The notes under the pieces are model-generated. The model was not told where the DNA came from, searched no databases, and was given only the letters and a program-made list of their open reading frames with translations. The position numbers were made by a program, and so were the translations under genes. A DNA stretch of 61,671 nt from NCBI GenBank assembly GCA_023301245.1, contig JALZUV010000044.1, forward strand, positions 1 to 61,671, given 5' to 3'. Origin of the DNA: Rickettsiales bacterium. GTDB lineage: Bacteria > Pseudomonadota > Alphaproteobacteria > Rickettsiales > JALZUV01. This document shows positions 7,553 through 16,497 of this stretch, one piece after another (positions within the stretch are counted from its first letter, which is position 1; every line of letters begins with the position of its first letter).

Positions 7553-7832
7553 GGATTATGCCTTCGCTAGCAGCATTGTATGTGGCGGGGGCATAGGGGT
7601 AGAAGAGTTAGCAGCTCGATACGCAAACGAGTTCAAAGTACCCTTAGAGGTAAAGCCTCCAAACATTCAGAGGTACGGAAACCCTAAGAGGGCCTTCCAC
7701 GTTCGCAACGAAAACATCATAGATATGTCTGACGCCGTGCTCATAATCACGGACAGCGTAAAGCCCATATACGTCGAAGTAATAAACCACGCCTTGAAGA
7801 AAGGCATCCCTGTATTTATACGGACCATCTAA
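7473..7832 (+). CDS. SLOG-like Rossmann-fold protein
   Basis: 119 aa, starting with GTG at 7473 behind AGGAAGG. IVCGGGIGVEELAARYANE is the glycine-rich nucleotide-binding loop typical of the SLOG superfamily (YspA, DprA and LOG relatives), followed by RNENIIDMSDAVLIITD, the second signature. Members bind nucleotides or their derivatives; some are sensors in conflict systems and others are LOG phosphoribohydrolases. The 80-nt overlap with the upstream gene is unusually long but both frames look coding. Confidence 0.6.
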   Translation: MKLSVFGIRNLRGQPYGDYSHTVQVIKDYAFASSIVCGGGIGVEELAARYANEFKVPLEVKPPNIQRYGNPKRAFHVRNENIIDMSDAVLIITDSVKPIYVEVINHALKKGIPVFIRTI

Positions 7833-7859
7833 ACCTGTAATTTGCCACTTGGAGTAACC

Positions 7860-9446
7860 ATGGCTCGTAAGAAAAAAGACCCGAAGAAGCTAACGCGGGG
7901 CGAAGTATACCGACCTAGACTACGTATAGTTATAGACCCGATATACGTACAGATCGCGAACCTTTCATCCAGTTCGACCTACCACAAATACGTTACGTTA
8001 GTACGAGAGCTAGCGGCGCGCGGGCATTTCATTTATTGGTCAGTACCCGATGCGGAATACGTACCCAATGAAGTAGAGAGTTTGCCGAACGTAGGTATTG
8101 TGCGGACTAGCAGCATTCAAGACCAGTTCGTAATCGACGGCGTACAAACCGACCAGTTCTTTAACCTATTCAACCGTACAGGGGGCAAGTTCCACGCGGA
8201 TGTCGTATGTACTTCTCGTAACAGTCTCGCCCTTACCTATAAGCGTCAACTTGACCCGCCGCGCTTCCATGACAACAAAGGCGAATACACCGACAAGTCC
8301 TATGGCATGCCCTTGGTACTTATCGAAGAGTTCCCGCAAACACCTGAGCGTCAACACACGGGGGAAGCCTATTGGTTATCCCAAGTCCTAGGATACTACG
8401 CAGCGGACAAGACCGTTTTCCTATCCGACCATAACCGTAGCGAAGTCGTCAAAGCCATGATGCCCTTCGTCACAAACAGCGTAGTACGGGACTTTACGGA
8501 ACGTGCCAAGGTCATACCCGCAGGTATAGAACGTGAAGAACTTGATAAGATATACAAGCCTAACCGCTGGAAGGTAGAAGACGGCTTCAACGTGCTATGC
8601 GTCGGGCGCATATTCGGGCCTTCCTACATTGAGTACCTAGAATGGTTTAACCACTTCTTTAAGATAGGTAATGAGGCCACACTGACGGTTTCCCTGTCTG
8701 GTAAGTTCTCTGGGCCAATGAAGAAAAAGCTGCGTAAGATAGGTTTCGATTACGACAACAACATCGGTAGGCAGTTCAAAATCATTGAGAACAATAACCG
8801 TAAGAACTTCCTAAAGATGCTGCAAAAGTATCAGGCCTTCGTATGCCCACTATCTCACTTGGACCACCCCACGGGGTTATTCGAGTGCATTTACCTTGGA
8901 CTTCCGGGAGTTATACCCGTTTCAGACTATCAACAAACGTTCTTCTCCGATTGGCCATGGGTTATAGACCCTCGCGATAAGGTCGGCCTCATAGCCATGC
9001 TTAAGGACATACAGGCGGACCCCCAAGCTGCTCGCGATAAAGTCCTCCCATGGCGGGAACGGATTGCGGACCTATACGACGCACCGACTAACATCAAAGT
9101 CCTAGCGGACGTTATCGAGAACGTAGCAAGAAAAAAATCAGACTATTTCCGCACGTCTCGCGGCGTCATCGACATCTGCAAAGAGATGAAGGGCAAAGAG
9201 TACGGCTGGGCGGACGCATTCGCCTATACCAAGACAGCTGGTACAATGGGCGTCAGCGTCGGGGACATGTCTATGCGGACAACCTTCACCTACGGGAGAG
9301 GGACCCTAAACCACGCCATGCACTGCGCGGGTTATGTAGACGACTGTAAAGGACCCATGGAAAACTTCGTTAGGGCAGATGTATTCGATGCCCGTCACGG
9401 CGGTAAGAAACGTCGCAAACGTTTGCGTAAGAGGAAATCAAAATGA
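7860..9446 (+). CDS. GT-B glycosyltransferase (GT4-like) with basic tags at both ends
   Basis: 528 aa from the ATG at 7860 (TTGGAG upstream). The C-terminal half carries GT-B features: FNVLCVGRI strand, and CPLSHLDHPTGLFECIYLGL then PGVIPVSDY (about residues 330-360), the acidic E-x7-E-like sugar-nucleotide site. The protein is wrapped by cationic ends (MARKKKDPKK; KKRRKRLRKRKSK). The C-terminal tag includes palindrome site 6 read as RKRL. Substrate unknown. A phage GT next to a ParB-like gene could modify DNA bases, virion or host surface glycans. It overlaps the ParB-like gene by 4 nt. Confidence 0.7.
   Translation: MARKKKDPKKLTRGEVYRPRLRIVIDPIYVQIANLSSSSTYHKYVTLVRELAARGHFIYWSVPDAEYVPNEVESLPNVGIVRTSSIQDQFVIDGVQTDQFFNLFNRTGGKFHADVVCTSRNSLALTYKRQLDPPRFHDNKGEYTDKSYGMPLVLIEEFPQTPERQHTGEAYWLSQVLGYYAADKTVFLSDHNRSEVVKAMMPFVTNSVVRDFTERAKVIPAGIEREELDKIYKPNRWKVEDGFNVLCVGRIFGPSYIEYLEWFNHFFKIGNEATLTVSLSGKFSGPMKKKLRKIGFDYDNNIGRQFKIIENNNRKNFLKMLQKYQAFVCPLSHLDHPTGLFECIYLGLPGVIPVSDYQQTFFSDWPWVIDPRDKVGLIAMLKDIQADPQAARDKVLPWRERIADLYDAPTNIKVLADVIENVARKKSDYFRTSRGVIDICKEMKGKEYGWADAFAYTKTAGTMGVSVGDMSMRTTFTYGRGTLNHAMHCAGYVDDCKGPMENFVRADVFDARHGGKKRRKRLRKRKSK
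9415..9426. repeat. dispersed palindrome, site 6
   Basis: Perfect GCAAACGTTTGC in the last codons of the glycosyltransferase, read in the CGC AAA CGT TTG frame (RKRL). Confidence 0.97.
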
Positions 9447-10342
9447 AAAATAAAACAAGAAAACGCTTAGTCGGCGTAGGCAGCTCAGTAACCGAGGGCC
9501 TTACACGGTCTGAGAAAGTCGTGGTATTCTCTGTACCGATTAACTTGCTTGTTGCGCATAAGGCCAACCCCAACGAACAGAACGAGGCGACCTTCGACCA
9601 GCTCGTGCAGAAGATCGCAGAGGACGGACAAGACGAGCCTATCAACGTATTCCCCGAGATTTTAAAAGGGTCTCATACGGGCAAGTTTGTAATCTACTCA
9701 GGTCATCACCGTTTGAAAGCGTGTAAAGCCAACGGCTTCGAAACCGTCGAGTGTATTATCCGCGAAGGCTGGGACGACGATAAAGTAGCTATTGAGTTGG
9801 TAGCCCGTAACCAATTGCGAGGCGCACCTAACCCAGAGAAGTTCACAAAAATCTACAACGACCTTAAGAAGCGTCACGACCCTGAATTCCTTAAAGCTCA
9901 AATGGGCTTCAATAAGCGAGGGGATATAGACAAGCTCATTAAGAATGCAGGTGAGCATATGTCTGCTAAGGGTAAGGCCCGCCTAGCGGAAGCTAAGGAA
10001 GAGGTCACATCCGTAGAGGACTTGGGCAACATCATTAACCAAATCTTCCGAGAAGAGGGAGCCAAACTAGACCACGGACTTATCGTGTTCAGCTTCGGTA
10101 CAAAGAAGCATCTGTATATCAAATCCACAAAGGCATTGAAAACTGTCATGGATAGGCTTATGGATGACGCGGAAACTCACGGCGTAACAATGGAGGGTGC
10201 TCTACTGTCCGCTATACAACAGACACCTATCTCAGAGGCCGAGAAGGCTGGTAACTACACAAACGGAACTTCGAAAAATGGCAAAACGAAAAAGAAAGCT
10301 AAAGCTAAGACCAAAAAGAAAATCCGTAAGCGTATCACCTAG
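9443..10342 (+). CDS. ParB/Srx-fold nuclease-like protein
   Basis: 299 aa. The N-terminal 150 residues have the ParB-N pattern: VPINLLVAHKANPNEQNE, LVQKIAEDGQDEPINVFPE, then the signature YSGHHRLKACK (about residues 86-96) and a later VARNQLRG helix. This domain binds CTP or ATP in ParB and is common in phage proteins acting as DNA-binding factors or nucleases. No canonical HTH follows. The C-terminus is Lys/Arg-rich (KKKAKAKTKKKIRKR). It lies between the glycosyltransferase and the terminase, with 65 nt overlapping the next gene. It is a candidate reader of the dispersed palindrome. Confidence 0.72.
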   Translation: MKNKTRKRLVGVGSSVTEGLTRSEKVVVFSVPINLLVAHKANPNEQNEATFDQLVQKIAEDGQDEPINVFPEILKGSHTGKFVIYSGHHRLKACKANGFETVECIIREGWDDDKVAIELVARNQLRGAPNPEKFTKIYNDLKKRHDPEFLKAQMGFNKRGDIDKLIKNAGEHMSAKGKARLAEAKEEVTSVEDLGNIINQIFREEGAKLDHGLIVFSFGTKKHLYIKSTKALKTVMDRLMDDAETHGVTMEGALLSAIQQTPISEAEKAGNYTNGTSKNGKTKKKAKAKTKKKIRKRIT

Positions 10343-10982
10343 TGCACCTACGAGAAACTTGTCAGCGTCTACGGACGCGGTGGAGGAAAGCCAAAGCCGA
10401 TTAGTCTCTAACCACCCACAGTTCCAGCTTATCCTGCAATCCATGAGAGAGGGCGTATCCAATGCAGAGATCGCTAGCTACTTGGCGACAGAGGGTCTTA
10501 TAACGCAGAGAGAGAAAACCTTTGCGTCCTACCTAGGTGCGTACAAGCGTAAGAACTTCTCATTCGTAACACAGGGCGTTAGTCGCGCGGATGCTTTGGC
10601 GAATAGGAACTTTGACGGCATCATAGGTAACAACGGACCCGAACTTGACGTAGAGCGGGAGCTAGAGAAGGTTGCCAAGTTCCAAAAGCGTCGCCTTGCT
10701 ATCGGGCATATCATAGAAGAGAGCACAGGTTTCGTTAACCAATCCCTACACAGAGACGTTAAAGAGATGCGGGAAACACTTACAGAGCTGGACAAAGTAC
10801 GCGGGGGCCAACGCGGTTCTGGGCGCAAGAAGTCTCAGCTAGAGGTAACAGCGGAAGCCTCTGAAAGCCTACGCGCTGTTGCGAAGTCAGAGACCACACA
10901 AGATAAGCTAACAAACCTAGCGGGGCAGCTACAGAGAAGCATAGGCAAGCGGGAACAAGAGGCACACGACGATGGCGCTTAA
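10278..10982 (+). CDS. putative small terminase subunit
   Basis: 234 aa from the ATG at 10278. After a basic leader (MAKRKRKLKLRPKRK), residues about 45-95 (FQLILQSMREGVSNAEIASY and onward) resemble an HTH such as small terminases use to bind packaging sites. Long helices follow, suited to oligomerisation, then a flexible C-terminus. Position directly upstream of, and overlapping by 11 nt, the large terminase supports the role; there is no unambiguous sequence signature. It starts inside the ParB-like gene. Confidence 0.5.
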   Translation: MAKRKRKLKLRPKRKSVSVSPSAPTRNLSASTDAVEESQSRLVSNHPQFQLILQSMREGVSNAEIASYLATEGLITQREKTFASYLGAYKRKNFSFVTQGVSRADALANRNFDGIIGNNGPELDVERELEKVAKFQKRRLAIGHIIEESTGFVNQSLHRDVKEMRETLTELDKVRGGQRGSGRKKSQLEVTAEASESLRAVAKSETTQDKLTNLAGQLQRSIGKREQEAHDDGA

Positions 10983-13083
10983 ACTCGTAAAGAACAATCG
11001 GCCTGCCTTAGTAGCGACACCTCGCAAACGTTTGCTAAAGCCTAAACGCCGCAAGCTCATACGACCTACACCTAGGTTCGAACCTCGCGAAGACTTATCC
11101 GTAGACGAGCAAATCCACATACTGCTAGAGACAATCGTTGCCGAGGTATCGGAAATCGACGACCCAGAGCACGCGACTATGTGGTTGGATGCGTTAGAGA
11201 ACTTCCAGCGTTCGGGCGACGTAGAGGACCTTATGAAGGTCACCGAGTGGAAGCGTCCCGTCGTACCCCTCGAAGAGTTTATGTTCTCGTCTGCCTACCT
11301 TGGGCTACAGCAAAGCCAGATATACCCCTCCGTCGTAGAGACTGCTCACCACCTAGACGACGGCGACTATCGGGAAGCTGTATTCAAGGGGGCCTTGGGT
11401 ACGGGTAAGACCACGCTCGGCAACATTATGATGGCGCGGGACGTATACAAAATATCGTGTATGAGATCGCCGCAAACATCCTTTGGTATCCAAGCCAAAT
11501 CATCTATCGTATTCACCATCCAGTCCGTCCGCCTAGGTACAGCGAAAAAAGCCGTCTTTGACGAGCTGGGACACTATATGCGAAGTTCTCCGTACTTTAT
11601 GCAGAAGTATCCATATAACCCTAACGTCACGTCAGAGATGCGCTTCGAAAGCCAGAACGTCCGTATCATCCCTGTGTCATCATCCAATACAGCGGTTATC
11701 TCTATGAACGTCATCGGCGGACAACTGGACGAAATGAACTTCATGCAGAAGACGACAAACTCAAAGCATCAAAACGCAGATGACGCGGGTAAGTTCGACC
11801 AAGCCAAGGCCTTATACAACACACTGTCCCGTCGTAAGAAATCTCGTTTCGCGAATAAGGGTAAGTTGCCGGGAACCTTGTACTTGATTTCATCTTCTCG
11901 CTTCCCAGATGACTTTACCGAGCTTAAAGCCGCAGAGAGCACAATGATGGGCGGAGACGACCCAAGCATATACGTGTACTCACATAGCCAATGGTCTGCT
12001 AAGGGCCGAGATGCCTTTATGGACGAAGACTTTCAAATGCAGGTCGGTAACGACAGGTATCGTTCACGCGCTCTAGACGAAGACGAAGAGCCAGACATAG
12101 GGTGCGAAACCATACCCGTGCCTATGGACTTCCATTCGGAATTCGTAAAAGACCCAGACGGCTCGCTACGTGACTTCGCGGGCCTCACAACACTGTCTAC
12201 AAATCCCTTCTTTAACCAGCGCCACTTCATTGACCAATCCATGCGGGAAGCACAGAAGCACGGATACGAAAACCCATTCGCCATGGAGCAAGTGGATTTA
12301 ACTATCGGTCTGCCTACGCCTGACGCAACCAAGCTACGGACGGACGTACCAAGTGAGCGCCATTGCCATATTGACTTGGGGCTATCTCGCGATGCTTGTG
12401 GATTTGCCGTAGGGCATTTGGCAGGGCATAAAATCATACAGACGGTAGACCCTGTAACCAAGCAACGACGCTATGACATCAAACCTATAATCGCGTACGA
12501 TGTCATCATGCGTATCCTGCCGCCCCCTAACGGTGAGATACAGATATCCGATGTACGAAAGCTGCTAACAAATCTTAACGACTTGTACGGCCTCAACATA
12601 ACGTCGGTAACAACCGATGGCTTCCAATCAACAGACACGCGCCAGATACTAAAACGTCGCGGGTTCAAGACGGGCTACCAATCAGTAGAGAAAGTCGAGC
12701 CTTGGCGCTCATTCAGGGAGGCCCTATATGATGGCCGCATCCTCATGTCCCCTAACCAGCATGCGAAGAAAGAGCTGGTCGAGCTTGAGACCTCAATAAA
12801 GAACAACAAAGAAAAGGTAGATCACAGCCCGAACGGTACGAAAGACGTTGCCGACGCTATTGTAGGTGTAGCCAATCATATCTTAAGACAAAAGGTTTCA
12901 TGGAACCCTTCGGTTATTGACGGAGGAACTTCTGGTACATTCTTGCTAGGTACTCTATCCGAAGAGGAACTATCGGAAATGAAAGAGAACGAAACCGACG
13001 ATGGTAACCGACGTATTAACCGACGCCCACGGCCAAAAAGAAAGCGGGCTATCCGACGTAAGCGGGTATCAAGGAAAGCTTAA
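10972..13083 (+). CDS. terL: terminase large subunit
   Basis: 703 aa packaging motor. Walker A GALGTGKTT (about residues 139-147), Walker B GGQLDEMNF (about 249-257), then an RNase H-like nuclease: HIDLGLSRD (about 465), TTDGFQST (about 546) and KDVADAIVG (about 623) supply the acidic metal ligands. It pumps DNA into the prohead and cuts concatemers. Both ends carry basic tails: near residue 18 (PRKRLLKPKRRK, containing palindrome site 7) and at the C-terminus (RPKRKRAIRRKRVSRKA). Confidence 0.93.
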   Translation: MALKLVKNNRPALVATPRKRLLKPKRRKLIRPTPRFEPREDLSVDEQIHILLETIVAEVSEIDDPEHATMWLDALENFQRSGDVEDLMKVTEWKRPVVPLEEFMFSSAYLGLQQSQIYPSVVETAHHLDDGDYREAVFKGALGTGKTTLGNIMMARDVYKISCMRSPQTSFGIQAKSSIVFTIQSVRLGTAKKAVFDELGHYMRSSPYFMQKYPYNPNVTSEMRFESQNVRIIPVSSSNTAVISMNVIGGQLDEMNFMQKTTNSKHQNADDAGKFDQAKALYNTLSRRKKSRFANKGKLPGTLYLISSSRFPDDFTELKAAESTMMGGDDPSIYVYSHSQWSAKGRDAFMDEDFQMQVGNDRYRSRALDEDEEPDIGCETIPVPMDFHSEFVKDPDGSLRDFAGLTTLSTNPFFNQRHFIDQSMREAQKHGYENPFAMEQVDLTIGLPTPDATKLRTDVPSERHCHIDLGLSRDACGFAVGHLAGHKIIQTVDPVTKQRRYDIKPIIAYDVIMRILPPPNGEIQISDVRKLLTNLNDLYGLNITSVTTDGFQSTDTRQILKRRGFKTGYQSVEKVEPWRSFREALYDGRILMSPNQHAKKELVELETSIKNNKEKVDHSPNGTKDVADAIVGVANHILRQKVSWNPSVIDGGTSGTFLLGTLSEEELSEMKENETDDGNRRINRRPRPKRKRAIRRKRVSRKA
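11024..11035. repeat. dispersed palindrome, site 7
   Basis: Perfect GCAAACGTTTGC in the 5' end of terL, read as RKRL within the basic N-terminal tail. Confidence 0.97.
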
Positions 13084-13091
13084 AACGTGTT

Positions 13092-13103
13092 GCAAAACGT
13101 TGC
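13092..13103. repeat. degenerate palindrome copy overlapping a -35 box
   Basis: GCAAAACGTTGC differs from the consensus at two positions. It overlaps the -35 box of the promoter at 13100-13128 in the same geometry as perfect site 21, so it may be a weak operator. Confidence 0.5.
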
Positions 13104-13128
13104 TTAGCGGGGGGTTACGTGCTATACT
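13100..13128 (+). promoter_or_regulatory. sigma70-like promoter before the head operon
   Basis: TTGCTT (13100-13105), 17-bp spacer, TATACT (13123-13128). It begins in the only gap between terL and the next gene and would transcribe the head genes. The -35 box lies inside the degenerate palindrome. Confidence 0.65.
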
Positions 13129-13146
13129 ATGCGTATAGGAGCCAAC

Positions 13147-13785
13147 ATGCCAATACGTAAAAGACTAGCGCCCGATATAGACTATAATGCTCGTTATGGG
13201 GACGAAGATACGCCACCTTTTCGGTGGTTGGACACAGCACACACTACGCGCAAGCGTAGTGAGCTGAAAGCGGAATTCAAAGCGGGAAAAGAGTACAGCC
13301 CGTTCCCTACGCCGTTTGGGTCTGAATGGACGCGGGCCTTACCCAACACGATTTACCTAGACAAGCGGCTATCGCAAGATGACTACTTCGGCATTCTTGG
13401 ACGCGCCATCATATGGAATGGACGCCAAGAGGACGGGAATTATAACGACACGCGACAGTGGCGGGGATGGGTTGAGCGGCGGGACGACCATACGTTACTT
13501 AGCAAGAAAGCCAATTATATATTCCTAGGAACCTTTGCAACGCGTGAGGACGTGTCCAGCGCAGCCAAAGACCACTTCGCGTTTATGGGAAAAAAGACAA
13601 GACCTCGTAAATTCAAATTCATTGCGGGCAAGTCCGACATAGGGTCCACGGACCTAGCCAATATTAATTTTAACACATGCAGCCAGATAACCTTTCTAAC
13701 CAAGGAAGAGGAAGTCAAAGGCTATCAAGGAAAGGGTAAACTAAAAGCGAAGCCAAAACTTCGCAAACGTTTGCGTAAGTCATAA
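13147..13785 (+). CDS. hypothetical protein with basic tags
   Basis: 212 aa. The ATG at 13147 is preferred because ATAGGAGCC precedes it; the in-frame ATG at 13129 follows the -10 box directly and would be too close to the transcription start. It begins MPIRKRLAPD and ends KLKAKPKLRKRLRKS, the latter including palindrome site 8. The middle is mixed alpha/beta with no recognised domain. First gene of the operon leading to portal and capsid. Confidence 0.6.
   Translation: MPIRKRLAPDIDYNARYGDEDTPPFRWLDTAHTTRKRSELKAEFKAGKEYSPFPTPFGSEWTRALPNTIYLDKRLSQDDYFGILGRAIIWNGRQEDGNYNDTRQWRGWVERRDDHTLLSKKANYIFLGTFATREDVSSAAKDHFAFMGKKTRPRKFKFIAGKSDIGSTDLANINFNTCSQITFLTKEEEVKGYQGKGKLKAKPKLRKRLRKS
13763..13774. 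repeat. dispersed palindrome, site 8
   Basis: Perfect GCAAACGTTTGC in the basic C-terminal tail of the gene at 13147, read as RKRL. Confidence 0.97.
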
Positions 13786-14291
13786 TGGGCAATAAATTAC
13801 TAGACAACGCTACGACGGTTGACGAGATTGTAAACCTAATGAGCAACGGGGAACGGTACACGGGCAGACTGACAACAAACGCGGAAGAATACTTGAACAA
13901 ACAAGCGGACCTCGTACATGCAGAATACGAAGGAGACGGCTGGGCGGACGTCATAGACGATCAATTCAGAACCCACGTTATAGGGCATATATACGCAGGG
14001 TGCGACCCCAAGAAAGTTCCGAACGAGCACTTGCAGCATGCTGTCAGATTTCCGACCAGTGTGGACTTCCACCACAACGCGTCCCTTAACAGGGTCAAGA
14101 ATGTAAACACGGGCATACGCGCCTTCTGTATACGATGCCAAGGCGGGGATACGGTAAGTGTAAGAAACTGCCCGTCTGCTATCTGCCCCCTATTCCCTTT
14201 CCGTATGGGAAAGAACCCATTTTACGGAAAATTCTCGGAAGACGCCACAAGCGCATCCGACCTAGCTAAGGAACTATCCGATGCCGATTAA
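13785..14291 (+). CDS. zinc-knuckle phage protein (first of two)
   Basis: 168 aa. The C-terminal half has GIRAFCIRCQGGD, then RNCPSAICPLFPFRMGKNP, a four-Cys arrangement (C-x2-C, then C-x4-C-P-L) common in uncharacterised tailed-phage proteins and probably zinc-binding. The end carries the peptide DATSASDLAKELS, encoded by a 44-bp block repeated almost exactly in the scaffold-like gene at 17122. It overlaps the next gene, which carries the same Cys motif, by 11 nt. Function unknown. Confidence 0.65.
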   Translation: MGNKLLDNATTVDEIVNLMSNGERYTGRLTTNAEEYLNKQADLVHAEYEGDGWADVIDDQFRTHVIGHIYAGCDPKKVPNEHLQHAVRFPTSVDFHHNASLNRVKNVNTGIRAFCIRCQGGDTVSVRNCPSAICPLFPFRMGKNPFYGKFSEDATSASDLAKELSDAD

Positions 14292-14697
14292 GAAACGCCA
14301 TACGTCCACAGGTGACTACAAACTAGAGGACCCTCGGATATCACCACCGCTAGGAAAGATGGATATGTACGCGGGGTCCACGTACGACCAGATGGGTATA
14401 GTCCCAGACAAAGCGGTCCCGTCTGCCATGCACCTATCGTCCATGGCGGCGAATGCAGGCAATTCCCCTCTACCTCACGAGCAGTTCACACAAGACTTGC
14501 TTGCACAGCTTCGACTATCCCATAACAAAAGCGACCTCGAAGACCGCTACAGAGCGCGTATAAGGTCTCCGTTGACGGGCGTCCGTGCCTTCTGCGTTAC
14601 CCAATGCCAATGCGGCGGCGTCAAAGCCGTCACTGAGTGCGGCGCGGTATCCTGCCCGCTGTGGGCGCTGCGTATGGGCCAAAACGGCTATCGCTAA
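14281..14697 (+). CDS. zinc-knuckle phage protein (second of two)
   Basis: 138 aa. It starts with the basic tag MPIKKRHTS and ends with GVRAFCVTQCQCGG and ECGAVSCPLWALRMGQNGYR, the same Cys-knuckle as the gene before it, although the N-terminal halves differ. This looks like a shared domain on two architectures or an old duplication. Located just upstream of the portal promoter. Function unknown. Confidence 0.65.
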   Translation: MPIKKRHTSTGDYKLEDPRISPPLGKMDMYAGSTYDQMGIVPDKAVPSAMHLSSMAANAGNSPLPHEQFTQDLLAQLRLSHNKSDLEDRYRARIRSPLTGVRAFCVTQCQCGGVKAVTECGAVSCPLWALRMGQNGYR

Positions 14698-14705
14698 CTA
14701 AGTTG

Positions 14706-14733
14706 TTGCATTTTAAATAGTCCACGGTATACT
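14706..14733 (+). promoter_or_regulatory. candidate promoter of the portal-capsid operon
   Basis: TTGCAT (14706-14711), 16-bp spacer, TATACT (14728-14733), in the 68-bp gap before the portal gene. The same TTGC and TATACT pairing is seen at 13100-13128. Confidence 0.55.
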
Positions 14734-14765
14734 CGCCGCACAATAACTGTGTTGGCGAGATACCC

Positions 14766-16493
14766 ATGGCTAAGAAATTAAAAAAAACCCTACGAAAGAC
14801 AACGCCGACTAGAACGGCTAAACCCCAACGAAGGGCGCGTAAAATAACCAGTAAACGACAGGGCTATGCAGCCCCGTTTATGGCGACTGTTACTAAGAAC
14901 GGGAACAGCAAACAACTCGTAGACCCCTTTGAAAGTAACTACGGCCTCACGCGTGGTCATAAGAAAATCCTCACACCGATGTATACGCCTCAGACACTTG
15001 TAAAAGTGGCTTTGGGGTCCAGTGTTTTAAAGCAATGTATTGAAGCTTATCGCGTCAACATTGAGAGCTACGGACACACACTGGAATACATCGGGGAAGA
15101 CGGACAAGAGGACCGACCTGAGGTCAAGAAAGAGAAGCGTAACCTTGAGAGCTTCCTACGGTTCCCCTCCAACGACACATCCACCCTGCAAGAGATACGC
15201 GAGAAGAGCCGTGTAGATAAAGAGATCACAGGTGCACGGTACTTTGAGATATCCCGTAACCAGCGGGGCGAGATAGTTCTATTCACAGACGCCGCCAGCG
15301 CAACTATGCGTATGACCGTAAAGGACGCGGAGCCTACTGACTTCACAATCAAGGTGCCAGACACGGATGGCGACGGCTGGATGGATAAGGACGTATGTAA
15401 ATCATTTAGGCGCTTCGTACAGATAGGCAAGTCAAACAAGAAAGTATTCTTTAAGGAATTCGGCGACCCGCGCCCTATCGACCCTAAGGACGGACGGGTA
15501 AATGACAGCCTCGATATTGAGGACCAAGCTACTGAAATCTACATGGACGCAATCTATATGCCAGCAAGCCCGTACGGCGTACCTCGCTGGATTGGCGCAC
15601 TAGCAGCTATCCTAGGCGCACGGGAAAGTGAACTTGTAAACCTAAACTTCTTTAGAGAGAACGCCATCCCAGCCATGGCCGTGCTCATATCGGGGGGCAT
15701 GCTCACAGAAGACAGCTTCGATAAAATATCAGATTACATAACTGCGTCCAAAGGACAGGACAGCATGAACCGCGTAATCGTGCTAGAAGCAAGTTCCGAC
15801 GATACGCAAGGGACCATCGACCAGCACCCGCCCGCACCCCAGATCAAAATGGAACCTATGTCGGATAAGCGCCAGTCCGAGGGCATGTTCGGCGTATATG
15901 AGGAAAGCGGGACTAAAAAGGTTCGCTCTACCATGCGCCTGCCCCCTATTCATATAGGCCTAGCGGAGGAATACACGAAAGCAACAGCCGCTGCCTCTCA
16001 GCGCGTAGCGGAGCTACAGGTATTCCACCCCGAACGCACAAGCTTCGATAACTTTATAAATAACAAGGTTATAAGCACCTACGAGCCTCAGTATTACCGC
16101 TTCAAGACCTTGGGGCCACAAATCAACGACCCAGACAGCTTGTCCCGTATGCTCGACACGTTCCACAGGACGGGGGGCCTAACACCTAACATAGTTATCA
16201 AGCTGGCTAATGCTATGCTAGACGTGCACATAGAAAAGGTTAAGGATGAATGGGGCGACCTACCTATCCAGTTCACTAGCCAAGCCCTTATGAACGGCGC
16301 GGACGTTAAAGGATTAGAGGACTTCACAAACCCCTTGAAAGATTTAGAGGACGATGATAGTGAGGACGATGATAACCCTGTAAATGACAATGTTGCCGCC
16401 ATGGTTAGGCGTGTAATCCGTAAAGAACTCCACACCATTGCGACGGAACTAGACGACCTCCGTTCGCAAACGTTTGCAAATTCTGACGGATAG
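14766..16493 (+). CDS. portal protein (PBSX-type)
   Basis: 575 aa. The core matches phage portals: LGSSVLKQCIEAYRVNIESY, TGARYFEISRNQRGEIV, IYMPASPYGVPRWIGALAAI and the following ESELVNLNFFRENAIPAM. Twelve copies would form the DNA channel at the head vertex. It has a basic N-terminal tail (MAKKLKKTLRK) and an acidic stretch near residue 525 (EDDDSEDDD). Palindrome site 9 encodes the SQTFAN at its C-terminus. Located between the terminase and the protease/capsid genes, as expected. Confidence 0.9.
   Translation: MAKKLKKTLRKTTPTRTAKPQRRARKITSKRQGYAAPFMATVTKNGNSKQLVDPFESNYGLTRGHKKILTPMYTPQTLVKVALGSSVLKQCIEAYRVNIESYGHTLEYIGEDGQEDRPEVKKEKRNLESFLRFPSNDTSTLQEIREKSRVDKEITGARYFEISRNQRGEIVLFTDAASATMRMTVKDAEPTDFTIKVPDTDGDGWMDKDVCKSFRRFVQIGKSNKKVFFKEFGDPRPIDPKDGRVNDSLDIEDQATEIYMDAIYMPASPYGVPRWIGALAAILGARESELVNLNFFRENAIPAMAVLISGGMLTEDSFDKISDYITASKGQDSMNRVIVLEASSDDTQGTIDQHPPAPQIKMEPMSDKRQSEGMFGVYEESGTKKVRSTMRLPPIHIGLAEEYTKATAAASQRVAELQVFHPERTSFDNFINNKVISTYEPQYYRFKTLGPQINDPDSLSRMLDTFHRTGGLTPNIVIKLANAMLDVHIEKVKDEWGDLPIQFTSQALMNGADVKGLEDFTNPLKDLEDDDSEDDDNPVNDNVAAMVRRVIRKELHTIATELDDLRSQTFANSDG
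16466..16477. repeat. dispersed palindrome, site 9
   Basis: Perfect GCAAACGTTTGC in the last codons of the portal gene, read in the TCG CAA ACG TTT GC frame (SQTFA). Confidence 0.97.
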
Positions 16494-16497
16494 ACAC

